A DNA stretch of 64,000 nt, taken from assembly GCF_014117265.1 (NCBI RefSeq), contig NZ_CP059833.1, positions 620,001 through 684,000 on the forward strand. The letters are read 5' to 3'. The position numbers and the translations under genes are program-made. The notes beneath the pieces are model-generated. The model ran no database searches. It was not told the DNA's origin and saw only the letters and a list, made by a program, of their open reading frames with translations. Source of the DNA: Corynebacterium hindlerae. Lineage in GTDB: Bacteria > Actinomycetota > Actinomycetes > Mycobacteriales > Mycobacteriaceae. Shown one piece after another: positions 17,194 to 25,385 of the stretch (the stretch's first letter is position 1; the number at the start of each line of letters is the position of its first letter).

Positions 17194-17892
17194 TCAGCGT
17201 GCTCCCCAGCGCACAGTCTCCGCATAACGCTCGGGTTCACGTGGCAGGAACATTCCGTAGTGAAGTTCAAAGGCTTGCTGACGGTAAAACTCTCGTGACG
17301 GTTCTCCCCGAAGCATCGGCGCAGGTTGACGACCGGAATCACCACGTAGCTCGACGCTGCGCATCCTTCCCTGCCAATGGAGATCGTAGATCCGCTGATC
17401 GGACCATAACTCGAGCAGCATGAGGTGGTCAGGAAGCTCGATATTCTCGTACCAGGCGTAGTGGATGCAACCGGGTTCACGTCGCGTTTCTGCGATTTCT
17501 CGCGCCGTCAGCTCCCGCATCAGCTCATTGGGCTGGTAAGCACCTTGAATGACGATGGATACCGGCCCGGCGGCGGGCCACATGATGGGCCCAGGTTCGG
17601 TCGTCGCATCGGTGGGCGTCCAGCACCCGTCGGCGAGCTGATATGAAGACTGACGGTAGATCTCCACGTCTCCATCTGTGAAGATTTGGGATAGCGCTGG
17701 GAATTGCCCGCTTCGCTCCAGAAGCGCAGCCATGCCTTTCTCGTCGTCACACAGCATGGCCAGCGCGTATGCTTCTTCACCTGCTGCGAGGCTCCGGTAA
17801 ACCTCACACTGCGCTACCGCTTCGCGAGCAGCAGTGATTTCAGTCAGGAGGGCGTCGTCAAGCTGTGCAAACCTGGCGGTGAGGCGTATCAC
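17194..17892 (-). CDS. Two-domain ABM-like (dimeric alpha-beta barrel) protein
   Basis: 232 residues. The C-terminal half (~108-170: VIQGAYQPNELMRELTAREI..., EPGCIHYAWYENIELPDHLMLLELWSD) has the pattern of antibiotic-biosynthesis-monooxygenase/quinol-monooxygenase barrels. The N-terminal half (RLTARFAQ..., EEAYALAMLCDD) looks like a weaker second copy. No catalytic residues are diagnostic. It is the last gene of the alpha-beta-VOC operon, overlapping the VOC gene by 4 nt (ATGA), so a role in handling a quinol or ring-cleavage intermediate is likely but unproved. Confidence 0.6.
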   Translation of the reverse strand: MIRLTARFAQLDDALLTEITAAREAVAQCEVYRSLAAGEEAYALAMLCDDEKGMAALLERSGQFPALSQIFTDGDVEIYRQSSYQLADGCWTPTDATTEPGPIMWPAAGPVSIVIQGAYQPNELMRELTAREIAETRREPGCIHYAWYENIELPDHLMLLELWSDQRIYDLHWQGRMRSVELRGDSGRQPAPMLRGEPSREFYRQQAFELHYGMFLPREPERYAETVRWGAR

Positions 17893-18929
17893 GCCTGCTC
17901 CTCAAAGTCGATGACCCAGTCTGGGGCTTGATATTCCGGCTCGGCTGGGCGACGACGCACCACGCCTTCCACCAAGTACCCACCGAGGGCGTCGAACAGG
18001 TCGAAATATCCAAATTCCGCTGCTTCGCCACGCAGTGTCGAGCCCATGCACAGTGGGTGTCCCGCGGCAGTCATGTCATCCACCACTCGCTGCCATTGCG
18101 CATCATCCTTGGTCATCCAGCTGAAAATGTGGTGGATTCCGGGGCCACGGATATCAAAGAATTCGCGGTTGTAGTGGCTTGGACCGTGATTGCACTGGAT
18201 GATCTCGAAGCCAAAGTCGCCGGCAAAGCCCTGAGCCGTGAAGTAGCCGTGGTCGACCTTCTCGCCACGGTATTGTGGCGCGTCCAACCTGCCGAAACCG
18301 GTTTCCCACGTCTTCATCTCAAAGCGCTGGATTCCGAAAATCGCCCGGTAGTCATCTAGGGTCGCCAATACATCGTGTACGAGGACTCCGAAGTGGTACA
18401 TGCCCTGCGTCGGCAGCGGCGATGGCGCCCCCTGATCGCTGATCGGCTGCTGCACCTTGGTCACCATTTCCACATAGAAGCCACCGAGGCGCTCTCGGGT
18501 GTCGTAGAAGGAGCGCTGCTCGCCGCCGACGGTGGAGCGGTAGGCACAAGGCACGCTTAACGACGCAAAATGCTCCTCAATCCCATCGCCTTCCGCAGCG
18601 ACCTGAATGAAGCAAATGCCTTCCCGCTTGGTGCGCAGGTGCTCCATGAAGGGGGATTCGCCAGACACTGGCTGGATGAGTTCAAAGGTGAGGGCCCGTG
18701 CCGGTTCACCACCTGGCCCTTCCTCCCCTTCCCGAGGAACCGTGGACCCGACGGCACTGCGCCACGTTCCTGGCGTAGTGATATTGCGACGTCCGTTTGT
18801 TTCCCCGTCAGTGGGCGCGTTGTCTGCGAACTCCCACTTGGTGATGCCGTAGATTCGCTCGTACTCTTTCACTGTGGCGTCCAGGTCGTACACCACGACG
18901 CCAATGCGATTGAGATGTGTGGTCTTCAT
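17889..18929 (-). CDS. Two-domain VOC-superfamily protein, possible ring-cleavage dioxygenase or isomerase
   Basis: 346 residues made of two glyoxalase/VOC modules. The N-terminal module opens THLNRIGVVVYDLDATVKEY. The C-terminal one (~175-335) opens GMYHFGVLVHDVLATLDDYR and keeps potential metal ligands: His in MYHFG, His in GIHHIFSW and Glu in GGYLVEGV. Type I extradiol dioxygenases are built this way, but so are epimerases and glyoxalases. The sequence looks at least as close to methylmalonyl-CoA-epimerase-like VOCs. It lies in the second ring-hydroxylating operon, 16 nt after the beta subunit, so it probably acts on that enzyme's product. Confidence 0.7.
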   Translation of the reverse strand: MKTTHLNRIGVVVYDLDATVKEYERIYGITKWEFADNAPTDGETNGRRNITTPGTWRSAVGSTVPREGEEGPGGEPARALTFELIQPVSGESPFMEHLRTKREGICFIQVAAEGDGIEEHFASLSVPCAYRSTVGGEQRSFYDTRERLGGFYVEMVTKVQQPISDQGAPSPLPTQGMYHFGVLVHDVLATLDDYRAIFGIQRFEMKTWETGFGRLDAPQYRGEKVDHGYFTAQGFAGDFGFEIIQCNHGPSHYNREFFDIRGPGIHHIFSWMTKDDAQWQRVVDDMTAAGHPLCMGSTLRGEAAEFGYFDLFDALGGYLVEGVVRRRPAEPEYQAPDWVIDFEEQA

Positions 18930-18945
18930 ACGTTACTCCTGTTCG

Positions 18946-19479
18946 TTAGTAGAAAAGGCTGAGATTCTTCACCAGGATCGTCGCCATGTCGAAGCGGATT
19001 TCGCGCTCCAGCACCTGGAACCCGAATGGGGCGTCCGGGTTGGCGACGATGATATCGCGACGCTCGCCGGCGATGGTGTCCTGGCTGCGCTCGCCTCGGG
19101 AGCGGTAGATCAGAAAATTGGAGCGGACATTGTAATTGCCGTCCTCGCGGGCATCGATGCGCACGTTGGAAATCATGTGCCGTGAGCGTGACGGCGGTTC
19201 CTCTGCCCATGCCATGTGGGTTTGCAGCCGGAATACCCGCTGCTTCAAAAATGCCAGGTTTTCCTCGAAGTACACGGACGTGCCCTTCGGGTAGAACTCT
19301 TCTTTGCGCTCACGGGCGACGCGATTCTCACGCACTGGGGCCCAATAGTAGATGTCAGGGTGCATGCACGTGAGCCAGTCATCCCAGCGCATGTTGTCGA
19401 CGAGCTCGGCTTCGTCGTAAAGGAAGCGTGTGATTGCGCGTTCGGTCTCCGCGTCAACTCGCAGCGTTGTGGTGTCCAT
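18946..19479 (-). CDS. Aromatic-ring-hydroxylating dioxygenase, beta subunit (system 1)
   Basis: 177 residues, SnoaL-like fold of the BphA2/HcaF family. Typical segments are ITRFLYDEAELVDNMRWDDWL (~12), YYWAPVRENR (~45) and AWAEEPPSRSRHMISNVR (~90). It is the structural partner of the alpha subunit encoded 14 nt upstream in an alpha3beta3 complex. It differs clearly in sequence from the second beta subunit at 24788. The operon continues with VOC and ABM genes. Confidence 0.9.
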   Translation of the reverse strand: MDTTTLRVDAETERAITRFLYDEAELVDNMRWDDWLTCMHPDIYYWAPVRENRVARERKEEFYPKGTSVYFEENLAFLKQRVFRLQTHMAWAEEPPSRSRHMISNVRIDAREDGNYNVRSNFLIYRSRGERSQDTIAGERRDIIVANPDAPFGFQVLEREIRFDMATILVKNLSLFY

Positions 19480-19493
19480 GCCCTCAGTTCTCC

Positions 19494-20843
19494 TTACTTT
19501 TCCGTGTTCTCCGACATGACCGCGCTGAAATCAGCGGTCTCCACCTCCGGGCGTCCGCCTCTCATCTCTTTTAGCTCCTCCCAGGAATGTCCCTCCATCA
19601 GGTCTCGGTAGAAGCCATACATATTGAGGGCTGCGTTGTCGGAATAGACGTGTGCAGTGGACCCTCCCGGGTAGCCGTCGTCGTCCTGAACTACTGGCAC
19701 GCCACGCATGTTGTAGGTGAAACCCGTTTGACGGGACTTCGCACCGCGGAGAATGCGCTGCATCTCCTCCCAGTTTTCAGCATCGTCCTGTTCAAACATG
19801 CCGCCCGGAGAGAAGGTACGCATCACGTCGACACGGATTGCTTCCTTAACTTCCTCCGGAGCATCCTTAGGCACGAACGCCCACGACCAGATCTCCATCT
19901 CGTGTGGCCCGCGTGGGTGTGTCACGCGGAAGGTGTAGTTGCCCAGCAACATGAAGTTCGGGAACACGTTCATGTGGCCACGCACCTCACGGAACTCGCC
20001 GAGGCGTTGCTCAATGGAGTCGCGCACCGTGTTTTCCCATTCAATCAGCGCAGGGGCCGTGTTAGGGATTTCCTTGCCTCGGGCGCCGAAGAATGCGCCA
20101 CCGTGACCATACGGGCTGAAGAATTGACGTCCCGTCGGGATCTTTTCGCGTCCCTTCTTACGGTCGAAGGTATCGGACCCGGACGACAGCGCTTCCACTG
20201 CGGACACGTGGCTAATCTCAGAGTGCTGCATGTCAGAGGTTGGCTGTTCAACATTGAATTTCCAGTTTGCGGGAAGAACCCACTTGTGAACAGCGATGGC
20301 TTCCATGCCACCCTCGTAGCGGTCCACATAACCATCTAGGTAGTATTTGGCGTTTCCGAGGTATTCCTCCAGAGGCGGGATGGTCTCGTCCCAGGAGCCG
20401 AAAATGAATCCCTTGTAATTTTCAATCCGAGGAACCTGAATGGCGCTGAGCTTGGATTTATCGATCCCCTGCGGGTACGCGGTCTCCTCATGCGGGATGT
20501 TGATCAGTTTGCCTTCTAGGTCGTAGGCCCAACCGTGGAAGGAACACATGAAGCCCTTCGCCACTCCTCGGTCAGCTCGACAAATGCGCATGCCCCGGTG
20601 GCGACACTGGTTGAGGAACGCTTTGACCTCACCGGACTTCTGGCGAACCACGATCACTGGGTCTTCGCCAATGTAGGTCTGAATGTAGCTTCCTCGCTTG
20701 GGCAACATGGTTTCGTGGGCTAAGAAGACCCAGGTACGTTGCCACACTTGATCGAGTTCTTGGGCGTAGATGTCATCGTCAACGAAAATGCGTCCGGAGA
20801 CGTAGCCGCCTACTGGATCAATCAATTCTGAAATCTTACTCAC
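19494..20843 (-). CDS. Aromatic-ring-hydroxylating dioxygenase, alpha subunit (system 1)
   Basis: 449 residues. The Rieske [2Fe-2S] site is CRHRGMRICRADRGVAKGFMC...H (~81-105). The mononuclear iron ligands follow the D-x2-H-x4-H pattern in SDMQHSEISH (~207); Gln occupies the position that is Tyr in most relatives. The start is GTG with a strong AGGAGG. No ferredoxin or reductase gene accompanies it, so it probably borrows electrons from the ferredoxin/reductase of system 2. A perfect regulon palindrome is centred 83 bp upstream. The substrate is unknown. The family includes phenylpropionate, PAH and biphenyl dioxygenases. Confidence 0.92.
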   Translation of the reverse strand: MSKISELIDPVGGYVSGRIFVDDDIYAQELDQVWQRTWVFLAHETMLPKRGSYIQTYIGEDPVIVVRQKSGEVKAFLNQCRHRGMRICRADRGVAKGFMCSFHGWAYDLEGKLINIPHEETAYPQGIDKSKLSAIQVPRIENYKGFIFGSWDETIPPLEEYLGNAKYYLDGYVDRYEGGMEAIAVHKWVLPANWKFNVEQPTSDMQHSEISHVSAVEALSSGSDTFDRKKGREKIPTGRQFFSPYGHGGAFFGARGKEIPNTAPALIEWENTVRDSIEQRLGEFREVRGHMNVFPNFMLLGNYTFRVTHPRGPHEMEIWSWAFVPKDAPEEVKEAIRVDVMRTFSPGGMFEQDDAENWEEMQRILRGAKSRQTGFTYNMRGVPVVQDDDGYPGGSTAHVYSDNAALNMYGFYRDLMEGHSWEELKEMRGGRPEVETADFSAVMSENTEK

Positions 20844-20917
20844 ATTACCCTCCTAATGCGGTTATGCCGATCGTTGAAAGTAAATGTAGCCCCGCTCACA
20901 GCAAAGTTGGGAGCGGT

Positions 20918-20934
20918 GTTCCACAGACTGGAAC
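20918..20934. promoter_or_regulatory. Aromatic-regulon operator, site 3 (dioxygenase system 1 operon)
   Basis: A perfect palindrome GTTCC-ACAGACT-GGAAC (extended TGTTCC...GGAACA), centred 83 bp upstream of the alpha-subunit start. Confidence 0.73.
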
Positions 20935-21091
20935 ACAATGGGGTGAATGTGATTGCTGCACCCAAAAAGGGCTAAGGGACAAAATGTGTGTCTGAATTCC
21001 ACAGTAAAGCCAGGTCAGGGCATCTAAACAGGTGCTGTATATTGTTTCAGGCCTGATAAACCCACAAATCTTGTTCCATACCGCCAGTGAT

Positions 21092-21117
21092 ACCGCACCT
21101 GCACTAACAGGTGCGGT
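21092..21117. promoter_or_regulatory. Perfect 10-bp hairpin/palindrome
   Basis: ACCGCACCTG and CAGGTGCGGT are separated by 6 nt, with no T-run on either side. It could be an operator or the stem of a read-through barrier; no target gene is obvious. Confidence 0.45.
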
Positions 21118-21370
21118 CACCTAACTCCGGTAACCAAAAACCGACCCCGATGCCCCGTCTGCCTGGGACAAAAGCAAAAACAACGGCACCACCAGGTGAC
21201 GCTTCGGCCACCAAAACCAAAGCTGATCACACACACGCAGCAACCTTCCGGGCCTTCCATGCTTATGTTGTCAGCTCAACCGCAATGACCGACACTGCAG
21301 GCTCGTGAGGTATCTCCCGAAGGAGTCTGAACCGCAGGTTCGCACCCTTGTGCTGCTTAACTCCGCAAAA

Positions 21371-21464
21371 CCCGGGAAGCGTTCCCCGGGTCTCGGTGAT
21401 CTTTTAGGCTTCACACCTGCTATTTCACTGATTTCGGCCCGAGCCCCGGGGAACGCTTCCCGGG
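21371..21464. repeat. REPIN-like element, copy A
   Basis: Two 20-nt arms, CCCGGGAAGCGTTCCCCGGG (21371-21390) and its exact reverse complement (21445-21464), separated by 54 nt. Each arm is itself nearly palindromic. Homology with copy B (33906) extends through the spacer and ~75 nt beyond (to ~21543, ending near CCGACCGGACACAC). Confidence 0.85.
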
Positions 21465-21573
21465 CTTTAGTAAGAAACTTCAGGGGCCGTGATCAACGCC
21501 CCCAGAAGTGAAGTAACAACCGACAACACGCCGACCGGACACACATTTTGCTCCCTTAACCAACCAAAAACAA

Positions 21574-21614
21574 CAAAACCGCCGCCTCCCCAGGACACTG
21601 GAGATAGGCGACGG
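21574..21614 (-). terminator. Terminator of the dioxygenase system 2 operon
   Basis: On the minus strand CCGTCGCCTATCTCCAG pairs with CTGGGGAGGCGGCGG (a few mismatches), followed by TTTTGTTGTTTTT. It lies 14 nt after the thioesterase stop codon. Confidence 0.82.
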
Positions 21615-21628
21615 TGAACCTTACGGAA

Positions 21629-22045
21629 TTACTTCTTAGGCGCCGGAACCGTATAGGTGGTGACCACCTTAGCTAGAATCGACTCGTCAACGGAAGAAAT
21701 CACGCTGGTATCGGTGACGATCACGCTACGCCCTGCACGCACAATCGTGGACACTGCGATCGCGTCGCCTTCCTTCTTGTTCGAGACGACGTTCACCGAG
21801 CTGGCAACAGCTAACGGGAATACCCCGGGTTCCACCTGCTGCATCGCCAGCCACGTGCCGGAAATATCAGCAAGCCCAAACAACGCTGGAGCGGAGAACA
21901 TTCCCGCTGGTTGGGATACCTCCTTTGACAACGGCATCCCGACCCGGACTTCCTCCTTAGACCCGGAGATCGGGTACAGCCCGAGCGTAATAGCTACGTC
22001 ATCGACGCGGGAGTAGAAATCGTCCCACTGCTCTTTGAAATTCAC
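21629..22045 (-). CDS. Hotdog-fold (PaaI-type) thioesterase-like protein
   Basis: 138 residues, one hotdog domain. MFSAPALFGLADISGTWLAMQQ (~48-70) matches the central helix of PaaI/YbgC acyl-CoA thioesterases, with Asp in the ADISGTW segment as candidate catalytic residue; SKEVSQPAGM precedes it. It is the last gene of the eight-gene operon and overlaps the GNAT-like gene by 4 nt. Next to an acyl-CoA ligase, it probably hydrolyses unproductive aryl-CoA esters and so releases CoA. That role is inferred. Confidence 0.75.
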   Translation of the reverse strand: MNFKEQWDDFYSRVDDVAITLGLYPISGSKEEVRVGMPLSKEVSQPAGMFSAPALFGLADISGTWLAMQQVEPGVFPLAVASSVNVVSNKKEGDAIAVSTIVRAGRSVIVTDTSVISSVDESILAKVVTTYTVPAPKK

Positions 22046-22362
22046 TTGAGCTCCATTTCATCCATGTTCTTAGGCTGATTAACTACCCAATCCGGCTCTG
22101 CCACCATGAGTGATACATCATTGCCGTCGCGAAGCTGCACGTCCAAGACATAGCGCATACCGGCCTTTTCACACTGTGCGATGGCGCTGAGGTCCCCCTC
22201 AGGAACCGCAACAACCACGCGGCGGCAAGCCTTATTGGTGGTGAAAATCTCGCGGATTTCTGCGGTCATTTCATCGATGGATCCAAAAACCAGTTCCACG
22301 TCATCTTTCCCGTACGGGTAGGTATGGCGCAGTGGTGAATCTTGAATGAGAATATGGTTCAT
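22042..22362 (-). CDS. Small GNAT-like protein
   Basis: 106 residues. The C-terminal part (RRVVVAVPEGDLSAIAQCEKAGMRYVLDVQLRDGNDVSLM) has the look of the last strands of a GNAT acetyltransferase, including an AIAQCEKAGMR segment where GNATs usually read A..LYEK.GF. The N-terminal acetyl-CoA-binding loop is absent, so catalysis is doubtful. It is tightly coupled to its neighbours: its ATG overlaps the ligase stop (TAATG) and its stop overlaps the thioesterase start. The function is unknown. Confidence 0.5.
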   Translation of the reverse strand: MNHILIQDSPLRHTYPYGKDDVELVFGSIDEMTAEIREIFTTNKACRRVVVAVPEGDLSAIAQCEKAGMRYVLDVQLRDGNDVSLMVAEPDWVVNQPKNMDEMELK

Positions 22363-23954
22363 TACTGCTCCTCTTGCTCACGCACGAATTGACGCACGGC
22401 AATTTTGTCGATTTTACCTGCGGAGTTACGTGGAATTTCCTCAACCACGTAGAGCTGCTTCGGCAGCTTGTAGCGAGCCAGGTGGCGCTCGCAGTGGTTA
22501 CGCACATCCTCGAGGTTCACTTCAGCGTCACGGTCCGGCTGGATAACCGCAACCACGATTTCACCCCACTTGTCGTCACGGCGTCCCACGACGGCGTTAC
22601 CGCGAACACCATCCAGCTCTGCAATGACGCGCTCCACCTCAGCTGGGTACACATTTTCGCCACCCGTAATGATGAGGTCCTTGAGTCGATCCACAATGTA
22701 GTAGTAGCCATCCTCATCGCGGTGGCCAAGGTCACCCGAGTGGAACCAGCCGGCGGTGTACGCCTTCTGGGTTACTTCTGGGTTGTTCCAGTAGCCTGTC
22801 GCTACGTTTGGCCCACGCACCCACAGTTCGCCGGTCCGGCCTGCTTCCTTCACTTCCTCACCGGTATCCGGATCCATGAGGCGAATCTCGGTGTACGGCA
22901 TAGGGATGCCACAGGAGCCGATCTTCTTCTCTGTCATCTCTGGCGGCAAATAAGTAGCGAACGGAGCTGTCTCCGTCAGCCCCCATGCCTGCTGTACAGC
23001 AATCCCCTTCTCCAGGTAACGGCGAATGAGGATAGGCGGCACCGGCGCACCAGCACAGATAGTGGCGCGCATAGAGTCGAGCTTCGCGTCAGCAAAATTC
23101 GGATGCGCATAGAGTGCTTCAAGCTGAGCAGGAACCATGAATGTGGAACCCACCTGGTGGTTTTCAATATCGCTCAGTACCTGTGCCGGGTCGAAACCGC
23201 GGTGGATAAGAACCGTGTTTCCCCGAGACAGTGCCTTAATAGCGAAGGAGTTCAGTGCTCCCACGTGGAACAATGGGGCCGCCACCAGGGTGACGTCGCC
23301 AGGGCGGGAATCCACCATGGTGTCCACGTTGACGGAGTTCCACCACAGATTGCCGAAAGTGAGCTGTGCTCCCTTTGGCAGGCCGGTGGTGCCAGAAGTA
23401 AACAGCAGCAATGCCAGGTCAGTCATCACCATTGGGCGAGGTCGCACTGCCTGTTCTGGTGCTTCCGGCATGGTGGAGGTCTGATTCCAGTACAGTGGCA
23501 CACGGCCGTCGGGTTCTGCTATGGGATCGTCGTCAACCACGATCACGTGGTGGCGCTCGATGCCGTAGATGTGCTTCGCCTGGTTCAGGTATGGCCCTTC
23601 CACCACCACGCTGTGCGGTGTTCCCTGCATCAATAGCTGCGAAACTTCTGGGGCGCTGAGGCGGAAGTTAAATGGCATGAAGGTGGCGCCCACTCGCCAC
23701 GCCCCCAGCATGGCGAAAATGAAGGATTTCGAGTTCATGCCCAAGTAAGCGATGCGATCGCCCTGACGAACGCCAGACTCTTCAAAGTAGTGAGCCCATT
23801 TGCGCACGACCTTCTCAAGATCACCGTAGGTGAACTGCTCATCACCATAGATGATGGCCACACGGTCCGGCTGGTACGTAGCGTGGCGTACCAGCTGGGC
23901 GCATGGGTTGACGTCGATCGTTTCAGCACGATGCTCTACACCAGTGATAATCAC
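22362..23954 (-). CDS. Acyl-CoA synthetase (AMP-forming), aryl-alkanoate:CoA ligase type
   Basis: 530 residues, ANL superfamily. The AMP-binding P-loop LLFTSGTTGLPKG is at ~183, WGLTETAP at ~325, the hinge/gate region GWFHSGDLGHRDEDGYYYIVDRLKDLI at ~405-430, and the C-terminal catalytic Lys in NSAGKIDK at ~515. It activates a carboxylic acid to its CoA thioester via an adenylate. In this operon the likely substrates are phenylpropionate/cinnamate-like acids or a side-chain-bearing intermediate. E. coli hca/mhp clusters lack such a gene, so it suggests a broader substrate range. It overlaps the dehydrogenase gene by 4 nt. Confidence 0.88.
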   Translation of the reverse strand: MIITGVEHRAETIDVNPCAQLVRHATYQPDRVAIIYGDEQFTYGDLEKVVRKWAHYFEESGVRQGDRIAYLGMNSKSFIFAMLGAWRVGATFMPFNFRLSAPEVSQLLMQGTPHSVVVEGPYLNQAKHIYGIERHHVIVVDDDPIAEPDGRVPLYWNQTSTMPEAPEQAVRPRPMVMTDLALLLFTSGTTGLPKGAQLTFGNLWWNSVNVDTMVDSRPGDVTLVAAPLFHVGALNSFAIKALSRGNTVLIHRGFDPAQVLSDIENHQVGSTFMVPAQLEALYAHPNFADAKLDSMRATICAGAPVPPILIRRYLEKGIAVQQAWGLTETAPFATYLPPEMTEKKIGSCGIPMPYTEIRLMDPDTGEEVKEAGRTGELWVRGPNVATGYWNNPEVTQKAYTAGWFHSGDLGHRDEDGYYYIVDRLKDLIITGGENVYPAEVERVIAELDGVRGNAVVGRRDDKWGEIVVAVIQPDRDAEVNLEDVRNHCERHLARYKLPKQLYVVEEIPRNSAGKIDKIAVRQFVREQEEQ

Positions 23955-24775
23955 AGGTCATCTCCTCCTGCTGCCTGGGCGAAGCCCCGGGCACTAATGC
24001 CACCATCGACGTTGATGATGGCGCCGGTGATGTTGCCGCCTTCTGCGTCGTCGGCAAGCATCAGATATGGTCCGGTGAAACTTGATGGATCTGTGGAAAT
24101 GTCGTGCAGTGGGATGTACGGGTTTCTTCCCTCATCACGGCGACGTTCCAGAGTGTCCTTGAAGCTGCGGTTTTCCATTCCGATGGCGGCTGGGCCCCGC
24201 AGGTCCGTCTTCATACCACCAACGGCAACCCCGTTGACACGCACTTTTGGTGCGAGTTCATAGGCAAATTCCAACATGAGGCCACGGTCAGCGAACTTGC
24301 TGGCGGTGTAAATCGGGCCACCACCCGCGGCGTAGAACGCTGCGTTTGACAGTGTCATAATGATCGAGCCGCGTGTTTTCACCAGTTCGCGCCAGGTCGC
24401 CTCGACGGTAAGCAGGTATCCCTTGACGTTGATGGAGAAAATCTCGTCGAACATCTGGCCCAGCTCGTGGCCGTTATGACGCGTGACGGAACGGTTGTAG
24501 TCCCAGATACCGGCGTTCGGGATGACGGTATCTATTCCGCCAAACTTTTCCACCGTAGCCGCTACTGCTGCAGCGAGTGCATCTGAGTCACGGACATCCG
24601 CACCGACACCGAGGACGCGGTCAGCGTCGAAATCACTGATGGATTGCTGTGCGCGTGCTTCGTCGATGTCAACCGAGACTACATTCGCTCCGGCGTCGTA
24701 GAACCGACGTGCGAGTGCAGCCCCGAGGCCGGAACCGGCCCCGGTGATAAATACAGTTTTGTTCTGCAAGGACAT
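23951..24775 (-). CDS. hcaB: cis-Dihydrodiol dehydrogenase (SDR, HcaB/BphB type)
   Basis: 274 residues, classical SDR. NAD-binding TGAGSGLGAALARRF (~11), NNAG-equivalent IPNAGIWDYNRSVTR (~88), and a catalytic triad with Ser in TLSNAAFYAAGG and YTASK (~158). The PNAGIWDY signature is characteristic of aromatic cis-dihydrodiol dehydrogenases. It re-aromatises the dihydrodiol to a catechol, here 2,3-dihydroxyphenylpropionate if the substrate is phenylpropionate, delivering the substrate for mhpB without needing MhpA. It sits 12 nt after the beta subunit. Confidence 0.87.
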   Translation of the reverse strand: MSLQNKTVFITGAGSGLGAALARRFYDAGANVVSVDIDEARAQQSISDFDADRVLGVGADVRDSDALAAAVAATVEKFGGIDTVIPNAGIWDYNRSVTRHNGHELGQMFDEIFSINVKGYLLTVEATWRELVKTRGSIIMTLSNAAFYAAGGGPIYTASKFADRGLMLEFAYELAPKVRVNGVAVGGMKTDLRGPAAIGMENRSFKDTLERRRDEGRNPYIPLHDISTDPSSFTGPYLMLADDAEGGNITGAIINVDGGISARGFAQAAGGDDL

Positions 24776-24787
24776 CTGGTGACCGCC

Positions 24788-25348
24788 TTAGAAGAACGTG
24801 GAGATGTTCTTAGATGGCAGGACGTTGATGTCCAGCAGGATGCGTCGATCGAACACCTTGTAGCCTTCGTCGGTGACACGCAGCAGGTCAGTGCGGGTGC
24901 CAGCGAAGATATCGCGCTCGCGTTCCAAGCGGGTACGCCAGACGAGGAAGTTGGTACGCGCTTCAATCACCTCAGTGCCTTCGGCGTCAGTAGCGTGGTG
25001 CGCCTGCAGGTTGGTGATCAGGTGGCGGGTGCGGGACGGTGGGTCCTCAGCCCAAGCCATGCCGGAGTCGAAACGACGGATGCGCCACGCCAACGAGTCA
25101 TAGGTCTCGTCATAGAACGCTGCTTCTTCAGGCCCAGCGATGCTGAGTGCCTGTTGACGGCGCAGCCGGTTGGTGCGGGTAGGAGCCCAGTAGTACAGGT
25201 CCTTATCAAACTTTTCCAGCCAGTCAACGTACCGGCCGTCGTCGAGCAGATCCGCTTCTTCAAAGTAGAAGCTTTGCAGGTCGTAGTACGTCTCAGCGCT
25301 GACCCGATCGCCTAGTGTGACGTCTTCACGTCGGAGAAAGTCAGTCAT
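24788..25348 (-). CDS. hcaF: Aromatic-ring-hydroxylating dioxygenase, beta subunit (system 2)
   Basis: About 186 residues, SnoaL-like beta subunit. Recognisable by YYDLQSFYFEEADLLDDGRY, YYWAPTRTNRLRRQQ and AWAEDPPSRTRHLITNL. I prefer the ATG at 25348 (MTDFLRRE) to a TTG two codons earlier. It pairs with the alpha subunit at 26964, although the ferredoxin and reductase genes lie between them, unlike the alpha-beta order of system 1. The family fit is to phenylpropionate/biphenyl dioxygenases. Confidence 0.88.
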   Translation of the reverse strand: MTDFLRREDVTLGDRVSAETYYDLQSFYFEEADLLDDGRYVDWLEKFDKDLYYWAPTRTNRLRRQQALSIAGPEEAAFYDETYDSLAWRIRRFDSGMAWAEDPPSRTRHLITNLQAHHATDAEGTEVIEARTNFLVWRTRLERERDIFAGTRTDLLRVTDEGYKVFDRRILLDINVLPSKNISTFF

Positions 25349-25385
25349 CTTCAATCATCCCTTATGTATGTCAGTGGTATGCGGC

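Larger units (their letters stand above)
20844..21628. other. 785-bp intergenic region of the island
   Basis: No convincing gene on either strand. It holds the operon-1 promoter and operator site 3 (right after 20843), a perfect 10-bp hairpin at 21092-21117, a REPIN-like element with its extended flank (21362-21540), and the terminator of the ligase/thioesterase operon (21574-21614). The stretch 21120-21360 shows nothing recognisable. Confidence 0.7.

Noticed and set aside
17889..18929. Calling the VOC gene a definite extradiol dioxygenase (bphC-like)
   Set aside because: The metal ligands are plausible, but the motifs typical of type I extradiol enzymes around them are not clear; epimerase-like VOC proteins fit equally well.
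21111..21308. A 65-codon plus-strand gene in the island's intergenic region
   Set aside because: Thr/Ala-rich composition, no ribosome-binding site, and it begins within the 21092-21117 hairpin.
22374..23636. A 420-codon open frame opposite the acyl-CoA ligase
   Set aside because: The antisense product is His/Cys-rich with no domain, while the minus strand carries unmistakable ANL motifs.
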